From CACIIZ01 sp045565285 (GTDB lineage Bacteria; Pseudomonadota; Alphaproteobacteria; Rhodobacterales; Rhodobacteraceae), in NCBI GenBank assembly GCA_045565285.1, contig JBJLFR010000016.1:1-64000 (forward strand): 64,000 nt of DNA, given 5' to 3'. The stretch's first letter is position 1. Every line of letters begins with the position of its first letter. Positions 8,101 to 16,951 of this stretch are shown piece after piece. Below the pieces are notes generated by a model, which saw only the letters and a list, made by a program, of their open reading frames with translations, did not search any database and was not told the DNA's origin. The translations under genes were made by a program, and so were the position numbers.

Positions 8101-9078
8101 ATGAAAATTTTACATGATTTAAATAATTCGAAAGAATTTACTAAAGATTCTACTATAATAATTGGCAATTTTGATGGTGTTCATTTAGGCCATCAAGAAA
8201 TAATTAAAAAATGCTCTCAAATAGCATCATCTAAACGATTTGGGATTTTAACTTTCAATCCCCACCCCCGAGATTACTTTAAAAAAAATAATAGTCATTT
8301 TAAACTCACTCCAAAAGAACAAAAATATAAACTGATCGAAAGATTTAATGTCAACTTTATAGTAGAATTAAAATTTGATAAAAGCATAGAAATACTTTCA
8401 CCTGAACAATTTGTAAAATCTATTTTATTTGAAAAATTAGGTGTCAAAAAAATAATTGTTGGCAATGATTTTCGTTTTGGCCATAAGAGAAGTGGTGATT
8501 TTGATTTTCTTCAAACTCTTGGAGCAAAATACAATATAAAAGTATTTTCTTTGGATCTAAAAAAATTTGGAGAAGATAAAATCTCTTCCACAGTTATTAG
8601 AAATGCGTTAAAAAAAGGCCAATTGGAAAAAGCTAATAAAATGCTTGGTTATTATCATAAAATTTATGGTTTGGTAGTTCAGGGCGACAAAAGGGGACGG
8701 GAATTAGGTTTTCCTACAATAAATTTAGAATTGAAAAATGTGATTGTTCCAAAGTTTGGAATCTATTCTTGTATGATAAAAGTGCTTTCATCAGATTTTC
8801 AAGACTTATATAAAGGAGTTGCATCTATAGGTACAAAACCAACATTTGGGAAAAATGAAGCAAATTGTGAGGTAAATATATTTAATTTTTCAGAATCAAT
8901 TTATAATAAAAAAGTAATTGTTTCATTAGTAGATTTTCAGAGAGCTGAAATAAAATATGAATCAATAAACGAACTTAAATTACAAATGAAAAAAGACTGT
9001 AAAATTGCAATTAATAATCTAAACAAAAATGATTTATTAAAAAATGAGAAAAAATTTTTGGAAGACTATACCACTTAA
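8101..9078 (+). CDS. ribF: Bifunctional riboflavin kinase / FAD synthetase
   Basis: A 325-residue enzyme converting riboflavin to FMN and then FAD. The nucleotidyltransferase motif GNFDGVHLGHQ lies at residues 22-32, the second signature ISSTVIR at 161-167, and the riboflavin kinase signature GRELGFPTINL at 199-209. Both domains are complete. The 3' end overlaps the next gene by 35 bases in a different frame, which is longer than the usual 1-8 base overlap but both reading frames are well conserved there. Confidence 0.95.
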   Translation: MKILHDLNNSKEFTKDSTIIIGNFDGVHLGHQEIIKKCSQIASSKRFGILTFNPHPRDYFKKNNSHFKLTPKEQKYKLIERFNVNFIVELKFDKSIEILSPEQFVKSILFEKLGVKKIIVGNDFRFGHKRSGDFDFLQTLGAKYNIKVFSLDLKKFGEDKISSTVIRNALKKGQLEKANKMLGYYHKIYGLVVQGDKRGRELGFPTINLELKNVIVPKFGIYSCMIKVLSSDFQDLYKGVASIGTKPTFGKNEANCEVNIFNFSESIYNKKVIVSLVDFQRAEIKYESINELKLQMKKDCKIAINNLNKNDLLKNEKKFLEDYTT

Positions 9079-9493
9079 TGATTTAAGCCAAGAAGAATGG
9101 GAATTACTTTGCGATGGGTGTGGTAAATGCTGCCTTAATAAGTTTCAAAAAACAAAAAAAAGTTTACCATTTTATACTAGTGTAGCTTGTAAATTTTTGG
9201 ATTTAAAAAAATGTATTTGCACAGTTTACAATGAAAGAAAAAATAAAAGAAAAGATTGTTTAGTATTATCACAAAATAATCTCAATAAAATTGTAAATTG
9301 GTTACCTACATCCTGCTCATATCGCTTAATTTATGAAAAAAAAGACCTACCTTCTTGGCATCATTTAAATAAAAACAAAAATAAAAATATACATAATACA
9401 AACAATTCTGTTAAAAATTTTGCAATAAGTGAAGAGTATGTAGACAGTTCTGATATTTCAAATTTTATTATTGAAAAATCTAATAAATTTTAA
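9044..9493 (+). CDS. YcgN-family cysteine-cluster protein
   Basis: A 149-residue member of the YcgN/UPF0260 family. It begins MRKNFWKTIPLNDLSQEEW, as family members do, followed by the cluster CDGCGKCC and further cysteines in VACKFLDLKKCICTVY, KDCL and TSCSYR. The pattern suggests Zn or Fe-S binding, but the function of the family is not established. The ATG lies 35 bases inside ribF. The C-terminal 30 or so residues are Asn/Lys/Ser-rich and look less conserved. Confidence 0.85.
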   Translation: MRKNFWKTIPLNDLSQEEWELLCDGCGKCCLNKFQKTKKSLPFYTSVACKFLDLKKCICTVYNERKNKRKDCLVLSQNNLNKIVNWLPTSCSYRLIYEKKDLPSWHHLNKNKNKNIHNTNNSVKNFAISEEYVDSSDISNFIIEKSNKF

Positions 9494-9580
9494 ATTTAGC
9501 TTTAGAAAAATGTTACAAGATTATATTACTAAATTCAAAAAAATTGTTTTGTGATACTAAAATAATTAGTTAGACATAGC

Positions 9581-9610
9581 TTGCTTAATAGTGGAATAAT
9601 TTGCTATTAT
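9581..9610 (+). promoter_or_regulatory. Candidate sigma70-type promoter of prs
   Basis: TTGCTT (9581-9586) and TATTAT (9605-9610) with an 18-base spacer lie in the 145-base gap before prs, about 28 bases upstream of its ATG. An alternative pair, TAGACA and AATAAT, overlaps it. The gene also has a good Shine-Dalgarno, AAAGGATG. Confidence 0.4.
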
Positions 9611-9638
9611 AAACTACTTCCATCAAAAAGGATGAATA

Positions 9639-10679
9639 ATGAGTGAGCTTATGCACCCAAAAATAATTTCTGGAAATTCAAATATTACCCTCTCTAAAGG
9701 TATCGCCAGTTGGGCAAGTTCTTTAAGTAGATCACAAATTGATCTTGTAAAAGGTAGAGTTGAACAATTTAATGACCAAGAAATTTTTGTGGAAGTTTTT
9801 GAAAATATAAGAAATGAAGACATGTTTATTATCCAATCTACATCAAATCCAGCCAATGATAATATCATGGAATTACTAATAATTGCCGATGCCTTGAGAA
9901 GATCAAGCGCTAAGAGGATTACCGCAGTCATACCTTATTTTGGGTATGCTAGACAAGATAGGAGAACAAAAGCAAGAACCCCAATAAGTGCAAAGTTAGT
10001 AGCTAACCTTTTAAGTGGCGCAGGCATTGAAAGGATTCTTACTCTCGATTTACATTCTGCTCAGATTCAGGGGTTTTTCGATATACCGGTTGATAACCTC
10101 TATGCATCCCCAATTTTTGAACTTGATATCTCGCATTATTTTGAAAAACAAGAACTACTTACTGTTGTGTCTCCAGATGTTGGTGGAGTGGCAAGAGCTA
10201 GAGGTCTAGCTGAAAGAATTAGTGCTGACCTTGCAATTGTTGATAAGAGAAGAAACCAACCTGGTGAAATTGCATCTATGACAGTCATAGGTGAAGTAAA
10301 AAATAAAATTTGCATAATTGTAGATGATATTTGTGATACTGCAGGAACTTTGGTTAAAGCTTCTGATTTGCTCATTAATAAAGGGGCAAGTGAAGTACAC
10401 GCATATATTTCTCACGGAGTTCTATCTGACCCAGCTATCGAAAGAATAGAAAAATCAAGCTTAAGTTCGCTAGTTGTAACAGATTCTATAAGTATAATTT
10501 CAAAAATTAAAGAAAGTAATAAAATAAGAATTGTTCCAACGGCTCCTCTTTTTGCTCAAGCATTACTAAATATAGCTAACGGAAATTCTGTATCTTCATT
10601 ATTCGATAGTGACAGATTAAGTCCAATTTATAAACCTTACTACCCTAAGTACCATATTGAAAAAAAGCGTAAAGCTTAG
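9639..10679 (+). CDS. prs: Ribose-phosphate pyrophosphokinase
   Basis: A 346-residue PRPP synthetase that makes PRPP for purine, pyrimidine, histidine and tryptophan synthesis. Signature segments are the ATP-binding region PYFGYARQDRR, the flexible-loop region SAKLVANLL, DLHSAQIQGFF and the PRPP loop IIVDDICDTAGTL. The usual length is about 310-320. Here the chain has a few extra N-terminal residues (SELMHPK) and a basic, Tyr/Pro-rich tail of about 25 residues after VSSLF. The start at 9639 follows a good AAAGGATG. Confidence 0.95.
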   Translation: MSELMHPKIISGNSNITLSKGIASWASSLSRSQIDLVKGRVEQFNDQEIFVEVFENIRNEDMFIIQSTSNPANDNIMELLIIADALRRSSAKRITAVIPYFGYARQDRRTKARTPISAKLVANLLSGAGIERILTLDLHSAQIQGFFDIPVDNLYASPIFELDISHYFEKQELLTVVSPDVGGVARARGLAERISADLAIVDKRRNQPGEIASMTVIGEVKNKICIIVDDICDTAGTLVKASDLLINKGASEVHAYISHGVLSDPAIERIEKSSLSSLVVTDSISIISKIKESNKIRIVPTAPLFAQALLNIANGNSVSSLFDSDRLSPIYKPYYPKYHIEKKRKA

Positions 10680-10686
10680 TTTTCTA

Positions 10687-11925
10687 TTATTTTATTCGTA
10701 TTTTTTTTGTATTTTCCAAAGAATTCATAACTTTTAAAATTGGAATAACACAAATTAATAGCAAAATAGCAGCAAAATAAAAAGGTAAGCCTGGGATATA
10801 ATAATCTTTCATTGGAGATGCTCCAATTTTGAATAGTAAAGTCATAATCAAAGGACTTAAAATTGTTGTAATTGCATTTATGCTAGATAATATACCTTGT
10901 AATAAACCTTGAGTATCGTCTGATACTTTATTTGAGATAAAGCTATCTAATGTAGGATTCATTAATTCAGTTAAAACTGCAATTGGGATTAAGGCAAAAA
11001 CTAACCATGCAGTTTTAATTGAACCAAACCCAAAAAGGGTAATACAACCAACTAATAATGAAAAAATAACAATTTTTTGTGAGTTAATATTTCTTACATA
11101 GTTTAATCTTATAATTAGTCCTTGTACAAATGCTACCCCTAGACCATAACAAGCTAAAGAAGTACCTATCAAACCAGGTCCCCAACCAAAAACCTCCTTA
11201 CTCCAAAAACTCCAAATCGATGGATATACCCAATGAGCAATACTTATTAGTAAAATACATACAAAAAAAATTCTTAAATCTTTAATTAAAAAAGCTTTAA
11301 AAATTGATGCAAATGGATTTAGATCAGTAAATTTAAATTTTCTTTTATTTTTTTCTTCTAGTGATTCAGTTAAAAAATAATAGCATAGTAAGAATGTACA
11401 CAAAGATAAAGCTGCAGAAAAAAAGAAAGGAAGTCTAAAATTAATCTCTCCTAATATTCCTCCAATAAAAGGTCCAAGCACAAAACCTATTCCAAAAGCT
11501 GCACCAATTAGTCCAAAGTTCTTAGCTTTATCTGCTGAATCAGAAACATCAGCTAAATATGCCATAGCAGTAGGTACTGTCCCACCAGCTATTCCACCTA
11601 TCATTCTACCAATAATAAATATCCATAAGGATGTAGCAAAACCTAAAATCATATAATCTATACACATTAAAAAAAGAGATATCAATATAATAGGCCTTCT
11701 GCCAAATGAATCAGATATATTACCAATGATTGGAGAAAACAAAAATTGCATTAAAGCATAGGAAGCATAAAGAAATCCTCCCCATATAGCTGCTTCAGAT
11801 ACTGAAAATTTACCAACTGACTGTAGTATATCTGGCATTATTGGAAAAATTACCATTAAGCCACTTATATCCAGTACTACAGTTAAAAATATAAAACCAA
11901 TTTCTTTTTTTTTTGATTGTCTCAA
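10687..11925 (-). CDS. MFS transporter, TetA/Bcr-like drug exporter family
   Basis: A 412-residue, twelve-helix major facilitator resembling the TetA (DHA1) group. The N-terminal FIFLTVVLDISGLMVIFPIMP and the loop 2-3 motif GNISDSFGRRPIILIS (motif A) are clear, and GAAFGIGFVLGPFIGG matches antiporter motif C. The likely start is TTG at 11925, three bases after the atpC stop; no good RBS is visible, so it may be co-transcribed with the ATP synthase genes. Substrate is unknown; physiological efflux is as likely as drug resistance. Confidence 0.85.
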   Translation of the reverse strand: MRQSKKKEIGFIFLTVVLDISGLMVIFPIMPDILQSVGKFSVSEAAIWGGFLYASYALMQFLFSPIIGNISDSFGRRPIILISLFLMCIDYMILGFATSLWIFIIGRMIGGIAGGTVPTAMAYLADVSDSADKAKNFGLIGAAFGIGFVLGPFIGGILGEINFRLPFFFSAALSLCTFLLCYYFLTESLEEKNKRKFKFTDLNPFASIFKAFLIKDLRIFFVCILLISIAHWVYPSIWSFWSKEVFGWGPGLIGTSLACYGLGVAFVQGLIIRLNYVRNINSQKIVIFSLLVGCITLFGFGSIKTAWLVFALIPIAVLTELMNPTLDSFISNKVSDDTQGLLQGILSSINAITTILSPLIMTLLFKIGASPMKDYYIPGLPFYFAAILLLICVIPILKVMNSLENTKKIRIK

Positions 11926-11928
11926 TAT

Positions 11929-12324
11929 TTAAAGTTGGTTTTTAATAGTTGTTAAATCATTTAGTTTCTTATCTAGAACGCATTTCTGAAGATCTGTCGC
12001 GGTTTCCATCGAATTTTTTGTTTTCTCTATTATTTGATCTACCATTTCAACATTTACTTCATTTTCTAATGAAGCTTTTTCAGCAAGAATAACCACCTCA
12101 GTTGCAGTAATTTGAACAAACCCCCCAGATAGAAAATATCTTTCAGATTTATTACTTAAATTTATATCAATGTAACCTGGTCTAATAGCCGTAGCAAGTG
12201 GTGAGTGATTTGCAAATATTGTCATATCACCTTCAACTCCAGCAATACTTACGGAATAAACTGAATCTGACACAAGAACCCTCTCAGGTGTAACTAACTC
12301 AAAATTGAATAATTCCTCAGACAT
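11929..12324 (-). CDS. atpC: ATP synthase F1 subunit epsilon
   Basis: A 131-residue central-stalk subunit that couples and inhibits rotation. It starts MSEELFNFELVTPERVLVSD and contains GVEGDMTIFANHSPLATAIRPG, the conserved beta-sandwich signature. It is the last gene of atpHAGDC and starts eight bases after the atpD stop. The C-terminal helical part is short, as often in Alphaproteobacteria. Confidence 0.95.
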   Translation of the reverse strand: MSEELFNFELVTPERVLVSDSVYSVSIAGVEGDMTIFANHSPLATAIRPGYIDINLSNKSERYFLSGGFVQITATEVVILAEKASLENEVNVEMVDQIIEKTKNSMETATDLQKCVLDKKLNDLTTIKNQL

Positions 12325-12332
12325 ATCAGTTA

Positions 12333-13757
12333 TTATGCTACTTTTGATTCAAGTTTTTCAGCTTTTTCAATAACCTCATCAATACCTCCAACCATATAAA
12401 AGGCTGCTTCAGGCAAATGATCGAATTCTCCAGCAACTACCCTTTTAAAACTGTCAATAGTTATATCTAATGGGACTTGAACCCCATCTGAACCTGTGAA
12501 AACTTTAGCTACATCAAATGGTTGTGAAAGAAATTTTTGAATTTTTCTAGCTCTAGCAACAGTTAACTTATCTTCTTCTGACAATTCATCCATTCCCAAA
12601 ATTGCAATTATATCTTGAAGAGATTTATATCTTTGGAGTATTTCCTGTACATCTCTAGCTACTTGATAGTGATCTTCTCCAACAATCAATGGATCCATAA
12701 GTCTACTATTTGAGTCTAAAGGATCAACAGCAGGATATATTCCTAATTCAGAAATAGCCCTACTTAAAACAGTAGTTGCATCAAGGTGAGCAAAAGAAGT
12801 TGCTGGAGCTGGATCAGTTAGATCGTCAGCTGGTACATATATAGCTTGTACAGAAGTTATAGATCCTGCTTTTGTTGATGTTATTCTTTCTTGTAACGCA
12901 CCCATATCTGTAGCAAGTGTTGGTTGATAACCAACCGCAGAAGGAATACGCCCCAAAAGAGCAGAAACTTCAGAACCTGCTTGAGTAAATCTGAAAATAT
13001 TATCAACAAAAAATAAAACATCTGTTCCAGATTGATCCCTAAATTGTTCCGCTAGAGTTAATCCAGTTAAACCCACTCTAGCTCTTGCTCCAGGTGGTTC
13101 ATTCATTTGGCCATAAACTAAAGACACTTTAGATTCTTCCAAATTTTTTGTATTAATAACACCTGACTCAATCATTTCATGATAGAGATCATTACCTTCT
13201 CTTGTTCGCTCTCCAACTCCAGCAAATACAGAAAATCCAGAATGAACTTTTGCAATATTATTAATCAACTCCATTATTAGAACTGTTTTACCAACACCGG
13301 CACCACCAAAAAGACCAACTTTACCTCCTTTAGAGTATGGTGCTAAGAGATCAATAACTTTTATTCCTGTAGTAAGTAGTTCAGTATCAGTAGATTGTTC
13401 AGAAAACTCTGGTGCTGGTTGATGTATAGGTCTTAATTCTTTAGATTTTATAGGACCTTGCTCATCAACTGGGTCTCCCACAACATTTAAAATTCTTCCC
13501 AATGTAGGATTTCCTACAGGAACAGAAATTGGAGCTCCTACATCTTCAACAATAGCTCCTCTGACTAATCCTTCTGAACTATCCATAGCAATTGTTCTAA
13601 CTGTGTTTTCTCCAAGATGTTGAGCAACCTCCAGAATCAACTTTTGACCATCATTTTTTGTTTCAAGAGCGTTGAGAATTTCAGGAAGATGGTTATCAAA
13701 TTGAACATCAACTACCGCCCCCATTACTTGAGTAATTTTTCCTATTGGCCTAGACAT
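12333..13757 (-). CDS. atpD: ATP synthase F1 subunit beta
   Basis: The catalytic beta subunit, 474 residues from the chosen start. It has the Walker A GGAGVGKTVLIMEL, the segment GVGERTREGNDLY and the ADP-pocket region ALLGRIPSAVGYQPTLATD. The frame is open to 13793, but the ATG at 13757 (MSRPIGKITQVMGAVVDVQF) matches homologues and has GGAGAAAG five bases upstream. It lies 19 bases after atpG in the five-gene F1 operon. Confidence 0.97.
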   Translation of the reverse strand: MSRPIGKITQVMGAVVDVQFDNHLPEILNALETKNDGQKLILEVAQHLGENTVRTIAMDSSEGLVRGAIVEDVGAPISVPVGNPTLGRILNVVGDPVDEQGPIKSKELRPIHQPAPEFSEQSTDTELLTTGIKVIDLLAPYSKGGKVGLFGGAGVGKTVLIMELINNIAKVHSGFSVFAGVGERTREGNDLYHEMIESGVINTKNLEESKVSLVYGQMNEPPGARARVGLTGLTLAEQFRDQSGTDVLFFVDNIFRFTQAGSEVSALLGRIPSAVGYQPTLATDMGALQERITSTKAGSITSVQAIYVPADDLTDPAPATSFAHLDATTVLSRAISELGIYPAVDPLDSNSRLMDPLIVGEDHYQVARDVQEILQRYKSLQDIIAILGMDELSEEDKLTVARARKIQKFLSQPFDVAKVFTGSDGVQVPLDITIDSFKRVVAGEFDHLPEAAFYMVGGIDEVIEKAEKLESKVA

Positions 13758-13776
13758 CACTTTCTCCATTTTAATT

Positions 13777-14655
13777 TTACAGTGCTTCAGCACCAGATAT
13801 AATTTCTATTAATTCGTTAGTAATGGCTGCCTGTCTCGATCTATTATACTGAATAGTGAGTTTATCTATCATTTCACCAGCATTTCTTGTTGCATTATCC
13901 ATAGCAGACATTCGTGCACCTTGTTCAGATGCTCCATTTTCTAATAAAGCAGTAAATACCTTTGTGGAAATCGCTTTAGGTAATAAGTCTTCAATAATTT
14001 CTTGTTCATCTGGTTCATAAACAAAATTTGAGATGTTATCATCATTTATAGATTCTTCAGATTTAACTTTTATCGGAATTAATTGTGAAGCTTGAGGTAT
14101 TTGGGAAATAATAGACTCAAACTGATTATAAAAGATAGTAGCTACATCAAATTCATCTTTTAAAAATTTAGATATCACATTAATAGATATAGCAGATGCA
14201 TTTTCATATGAAATTTTTTTAACTTCAGAAAGATCTACATGATCAATCATGTATTCTCCAAATTCCCTCTTTAATTGTTCACGCCCTTTTTTTCCAATGG
14301 TTAAGATTTTAATCTGACTCCCATTAGACAATAATTGTTTGATATGAGATTTTGCTAATCTAACAATAGAAGAATTGAATGCCCCACACAAACCGCGTTC
14401 AGATGTAGAAATTATAATCAAATGAGTTTTATGGCTAGCATTACCAATTAGTAATGGAGAATTGCTAGAAGCATTAGTAGCGGATGTAAGTTTTTTTATT
14501 ACAAGAGACATTTTTTCTGCATATGGTCTAGCTTGTTCAGCTGCCTCCTGAGCTTTTCTAAGTTTTGCAGCAGCTACCATTTGCATAGCTTTTGTAATCT
14601 TTCTTGTTGATTTTACACTTTCAATTCTATTTTTAAGATCTTTTAAATTAGGCAT
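13777..14655 (-). CDS. atpG: ATP synthase F1 subunit gamma
   Basis: The rotating central shaft subunit, 292 residues. It begins MPNLKDLKNRIESVKSTRKI with KAMQMVAAAKLRKAQ, and ends with the conserved segment SAMDNATRNAGEMIDKLTIQYNRSRQAAIT. The frame remains open upstream to 14715 with a hydrophobic, unconserved stretch; the ATG at 14655 is the homologous start. It is 31 bases downstream of atpA. Confidence 0.96.
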   Translation of the reverse strand: MPNLKDLKNRIESVKSTRKITKAMQMVAAAKLRKAQEAAEQARPYAEKMSLVIKKLTSATNASSNSPLLIGNASHKTHLIIISTSERGLCGAFNSSIVRLAKSHIKQLLSNGSQIKILTIGKKGREQLKREFGEYMIDHVDLSEVKKISYENASAISINVISKFLKDEFDVATIFYNQFESIISQIPQASQLIPIKVKSEESINDDNISNFVYEPDEQEIIEDLLPKAISTKVFTALLENGASEQGARMSAMDNATRNAGEMIDKLTIQYNRSRQAAITNELIEIISGAEAL

Positions 14656-14686
14656 AATAAATATCCAAAACCAGAGGAATAATACC

Positions 14687-16228
14687 TCAAGAAAAATTTT
14701 CTTTAAAAGCCTCAATGGCTTTTTTTATAGAATCTTCAAGTTCACTATCAACTTTTCTATCATTATTAGTTAAATCTTCTAACAATTCATTACAATCACT
14801 TCTTAGATAATCTACAAGACTCTTCTCAAAACGTGTAACATCACGAACTTCAATATCATCTAAATAACCTGCTGTACCTGAATAAATAATTACTACCTGT
14901 TCTGCATTTGTAAGTGGAGAATACTGTGCTTGTTTAAGAACCTCAGTTAAACGTGCACCTCGGTTTAATAATGCTTGAGTAGAAGCATCTAAATCAGAAC
15001 CAAATTGAGCGAACGCAGCCATTTCTCTATATTGTGCAAGCTCTAGTTTTACAGATCCTGCAACTGATTTCATTGCTTTTGTTTGTGCAGAAGAACCTAC
15101 CCTTGATACTGAAAGACCCGTATTCACAGCAGGCCTAATGCCCTGATTAAATAACTCTGTTTCTAAAAAAATTTGGCCATCAGTAATAGAAATAACATTT
15201 GTAGGAATAAAAGCTGAAACGTCACCCCCTTGAGTTTCGATTATGGGCAAAGCGGTTAGTGAACCAGATCCATTATCATCATTTAATTTTGCAGAACGCT
15301 CTAATAACCTTGAATGTAAATAAAAAACATCACCAGGATATGCTTCTCTTCCAGGAGGACGTCTAAGTAAGAGAGACATTTGCCTGTAAGCAACTGCTTG
15401 TTTAGATAAGTCATCATAAATAATAAGTGAATGACGACCATTATCTCTAAAATATTCTGCCATAGAAGTAGCAGAGTATGGGGCTAAGAATTGCATTGGA
15501 GCAGGATCAGATGCAGTTGCAGCCACTACAATTGAGTACTCCAACGCGCCAGTTTCCTCTAACTTCTTAACAAGTTGAGCTACAGTAGACCTCTTTTGAC
15601 CAATTGCAACATAAACACAGTAAAGTTTCTTGGATTCATCCTTACCTGCAGCATCATTATATGTTTTTTGATTAAGAATAGTATCTAGAGCAACAGCTGT
15701 TTTCCCAGTCTGCCTATCCCCAATTATAAGTTCTCTTTGTCCACGGCCGATTGGGATTAAAGAATCTACTGATTTAAGTCCGGTTGCCATAGGTTCATGA
15801 ACTGATTTTCTAGGAATTATGCCAGGTGCTTTTACATCAGCAACAGATCTATTTTTTGTTTTTATAGGACCCTTTCCGTCCAATGGATTACCCAAACCAT
15901 CCACTACTCTTCCCAATAACTCATCACCTACTGGCACATCAACAATAGACTTAGTCCTTTTAACTTGGTCTCCCTCTTTAATTGCTCGATCAGATCCAAA
16001 AATAACAATACCAACATTATCTATTTCCAAGTTTAAGGCCATTCCTCTTATACCGTTTGGAAATTCTACCATTTCACCTGCTTGCACATTATCGAGTCCA
16101 AAAACTCTTGCTATACCATCACCTACCGATAGAACAGTACCTACCTCTGCGACTTCAGATTCTTTGCCGAATTTTTTGATCTGTTCTTTTAGAATAGCTG
16201 ATATTTCTGATGCTTGGATGTTCATCAT
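14687..16228 (-). CDS. atpA: ATP synthase F1 subunit alpha
   Basis: The regulatory nucleotide-binding alpha subunit, 513 residues. Walker A is GDRQTGKTAVALD, with preceding PIGRGQRELIIG, and the signature PAVNTGLSVSRVGSSAQ is intact. Two adjacent ATG codons (16228, 16225) overlap the atpH stop as ATGATGA, with AGAGG just upstream, so translation is coupled to atpH. Length is normal. Confidence 0.97.
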   Translation of the reverse strand: MMNIQASEISAILKEQIKKFGKESEVAEVGTVLSVGDGIARVFGLDNVQAGEMVEFPNGIRGMALNLEIDNVGIVIFGSDRAIKEGDQVKRTKSIVDVPVGDELLGRVVDGLGNPLDGKGPIKTKNRSVADVKAPGIIPRKSVHEPMATGLKSVDSLIPIGRGQRELIIGDRQTGKTAVALDTILNQKTYNDAAGKDESKKLYCVYVAIGQKRSTVAQLVKKLEETGALEYSIVVAATASDPAPMQFLAPYSATSMAEYFRDNGRHSLIIYDDLSKQAVAYRQMSLLLRRPPGREAYPGDVFYLHSRLLERSAKLNDDNGSGSLTALPIIETQGGDVSAFIPTNVISITDGQIFLETELFNQGIRPAVNTGLSVSRVGSSAQTKAMKSVAGSVKLELAQYREMAAFAQFGSDLDASTQALLNRGARLTEVLKQAQYSPLTNAEQVVIIYSGTAGYLDDIEVRDVTRFEKSLVDYLRSDCNELLEDLTNNDRKVDSELEDSIKKAIEAFKENFS

Positions 16229-16785
16229 CCTACCTCTTTCAAATTATTTTTCAATTTTGCTAGTTTCGATCTAATTGATGTATCAATTAGTTTAGAACCA
16301 ACCTTTACAATTAATCCACCTAAAATTTTAGGGTTAGATATAGATTTAATTATAATGTTGCTGTCAACTTTAGAATTAACAGATTTTTTTATTTTATCTA
16401 AATCAGCTCGATTTAATTCAGATACACTTGTTACCTCCACAACCAACTCATTTCTCTCTTGTCGGCATAGATCTTTATACTGTAAAATCATTTCTTTCAA
16501 GGCAAAAAGCCTTCGTTTAGAAGTCATAACTAAAATAGTATTGATAACATTTTCATGCAATTTAAGATGTGAGCAAATTGCTTTCATTGTAGATAACTGA
16601 TTGTCTCTTGGATACAATGGAGATTTAATGAATAAAAAAAAGTTGCCATCCTCATCAAAAATTTTAAAGATTTTATCTAGGTCTTTTTCATATTTCGATG
16701 TAGCTTTAGTTTCCAGTGCTAAATTAAAAAGCGCGTTAGCATACCTAAATGAGGCATCTTTTGTTAACGAAGTATTTTCACTCAA
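16225..16785 (-). CDS. atpH: ATP synthase F1 subunit delta (OSCP)
   Basis: The peripheral-stalk connector between F1 and Fo, 186 residues from the chosen start. It contains the typical N-terminal SFRYANALFNLALE and the C-terminal GGLIVKVGSKLIDTSIRSKLAKL. The start is chosen as TTG at 16785 because GGAGAG lies five bases upstream and the protein then begins MSENTSLTKDASFRYA; no ATG is nearer to the homologous position. It opens the F1 operon; the Fo genes (a, b, c) are not in the window. Confidence 0.93.
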   Translation of the reverse strand: MSENTSLTKDASFRYANALFNLALETKATSKYEKDLDKIFKIFDEDGNFFLFIKSPLYPRDNQLSTMKAICSHLKLHENVINTILVMTSKRRLFALKEMILQYKDLCRQERNELVVEVTSVSELNRADLDKIKKSVNSKVDSNIIIKSISNPKILGGLIVKVGSKLIDTSIRSKLAKLKNNLKEVG

Positions 16786-16824
16786 TTTAACTCTCCAACC
16801 AAAGATCAAAATAAATTATATTTA

Positions 16825-16854
16825 TTTATACATTATTTGTTATCAGAGCTACAA
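16825..16854 (-). promoter_or_regulatory. Candidate sigma70-type promoter of atpHAGDC
   Basis: On the minus strand TTGTAG (16854-16849) and TATAAA (16830-16825) are separated by 18 bases, about 40 bases upstream of the atpH start and downstream of the methyltransferase terminator. This is the only reasonable pair in the gap, but the local A+T content lowers its value. Confidence 0.4.
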
Positions 16855-16927
16855 CTTTCATGCAAGAAAGTATTGTAAATAAAATTGATTTTTTTAATAT
16901 AAAAAGATTAATATTTTTAAAACATAC

Positions 16928-16951
16928 AAAAAAAATCTCATTATAAGATTT
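16928..16951 (-). terminator. Weak intrinsic terminator after the 16.9-17.7 kb methyltransferase
   Basis: On the minus strand AAATCT and AGATTT form a six-base-pair stem with a seven-base loop (16933-16951), followed by an eight-base T-run. The stop codon of the methyltransferase lies at the edge of the hairpin loop. The stem is A+T-rich, so termination may be partial. Confidence 0.35.
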
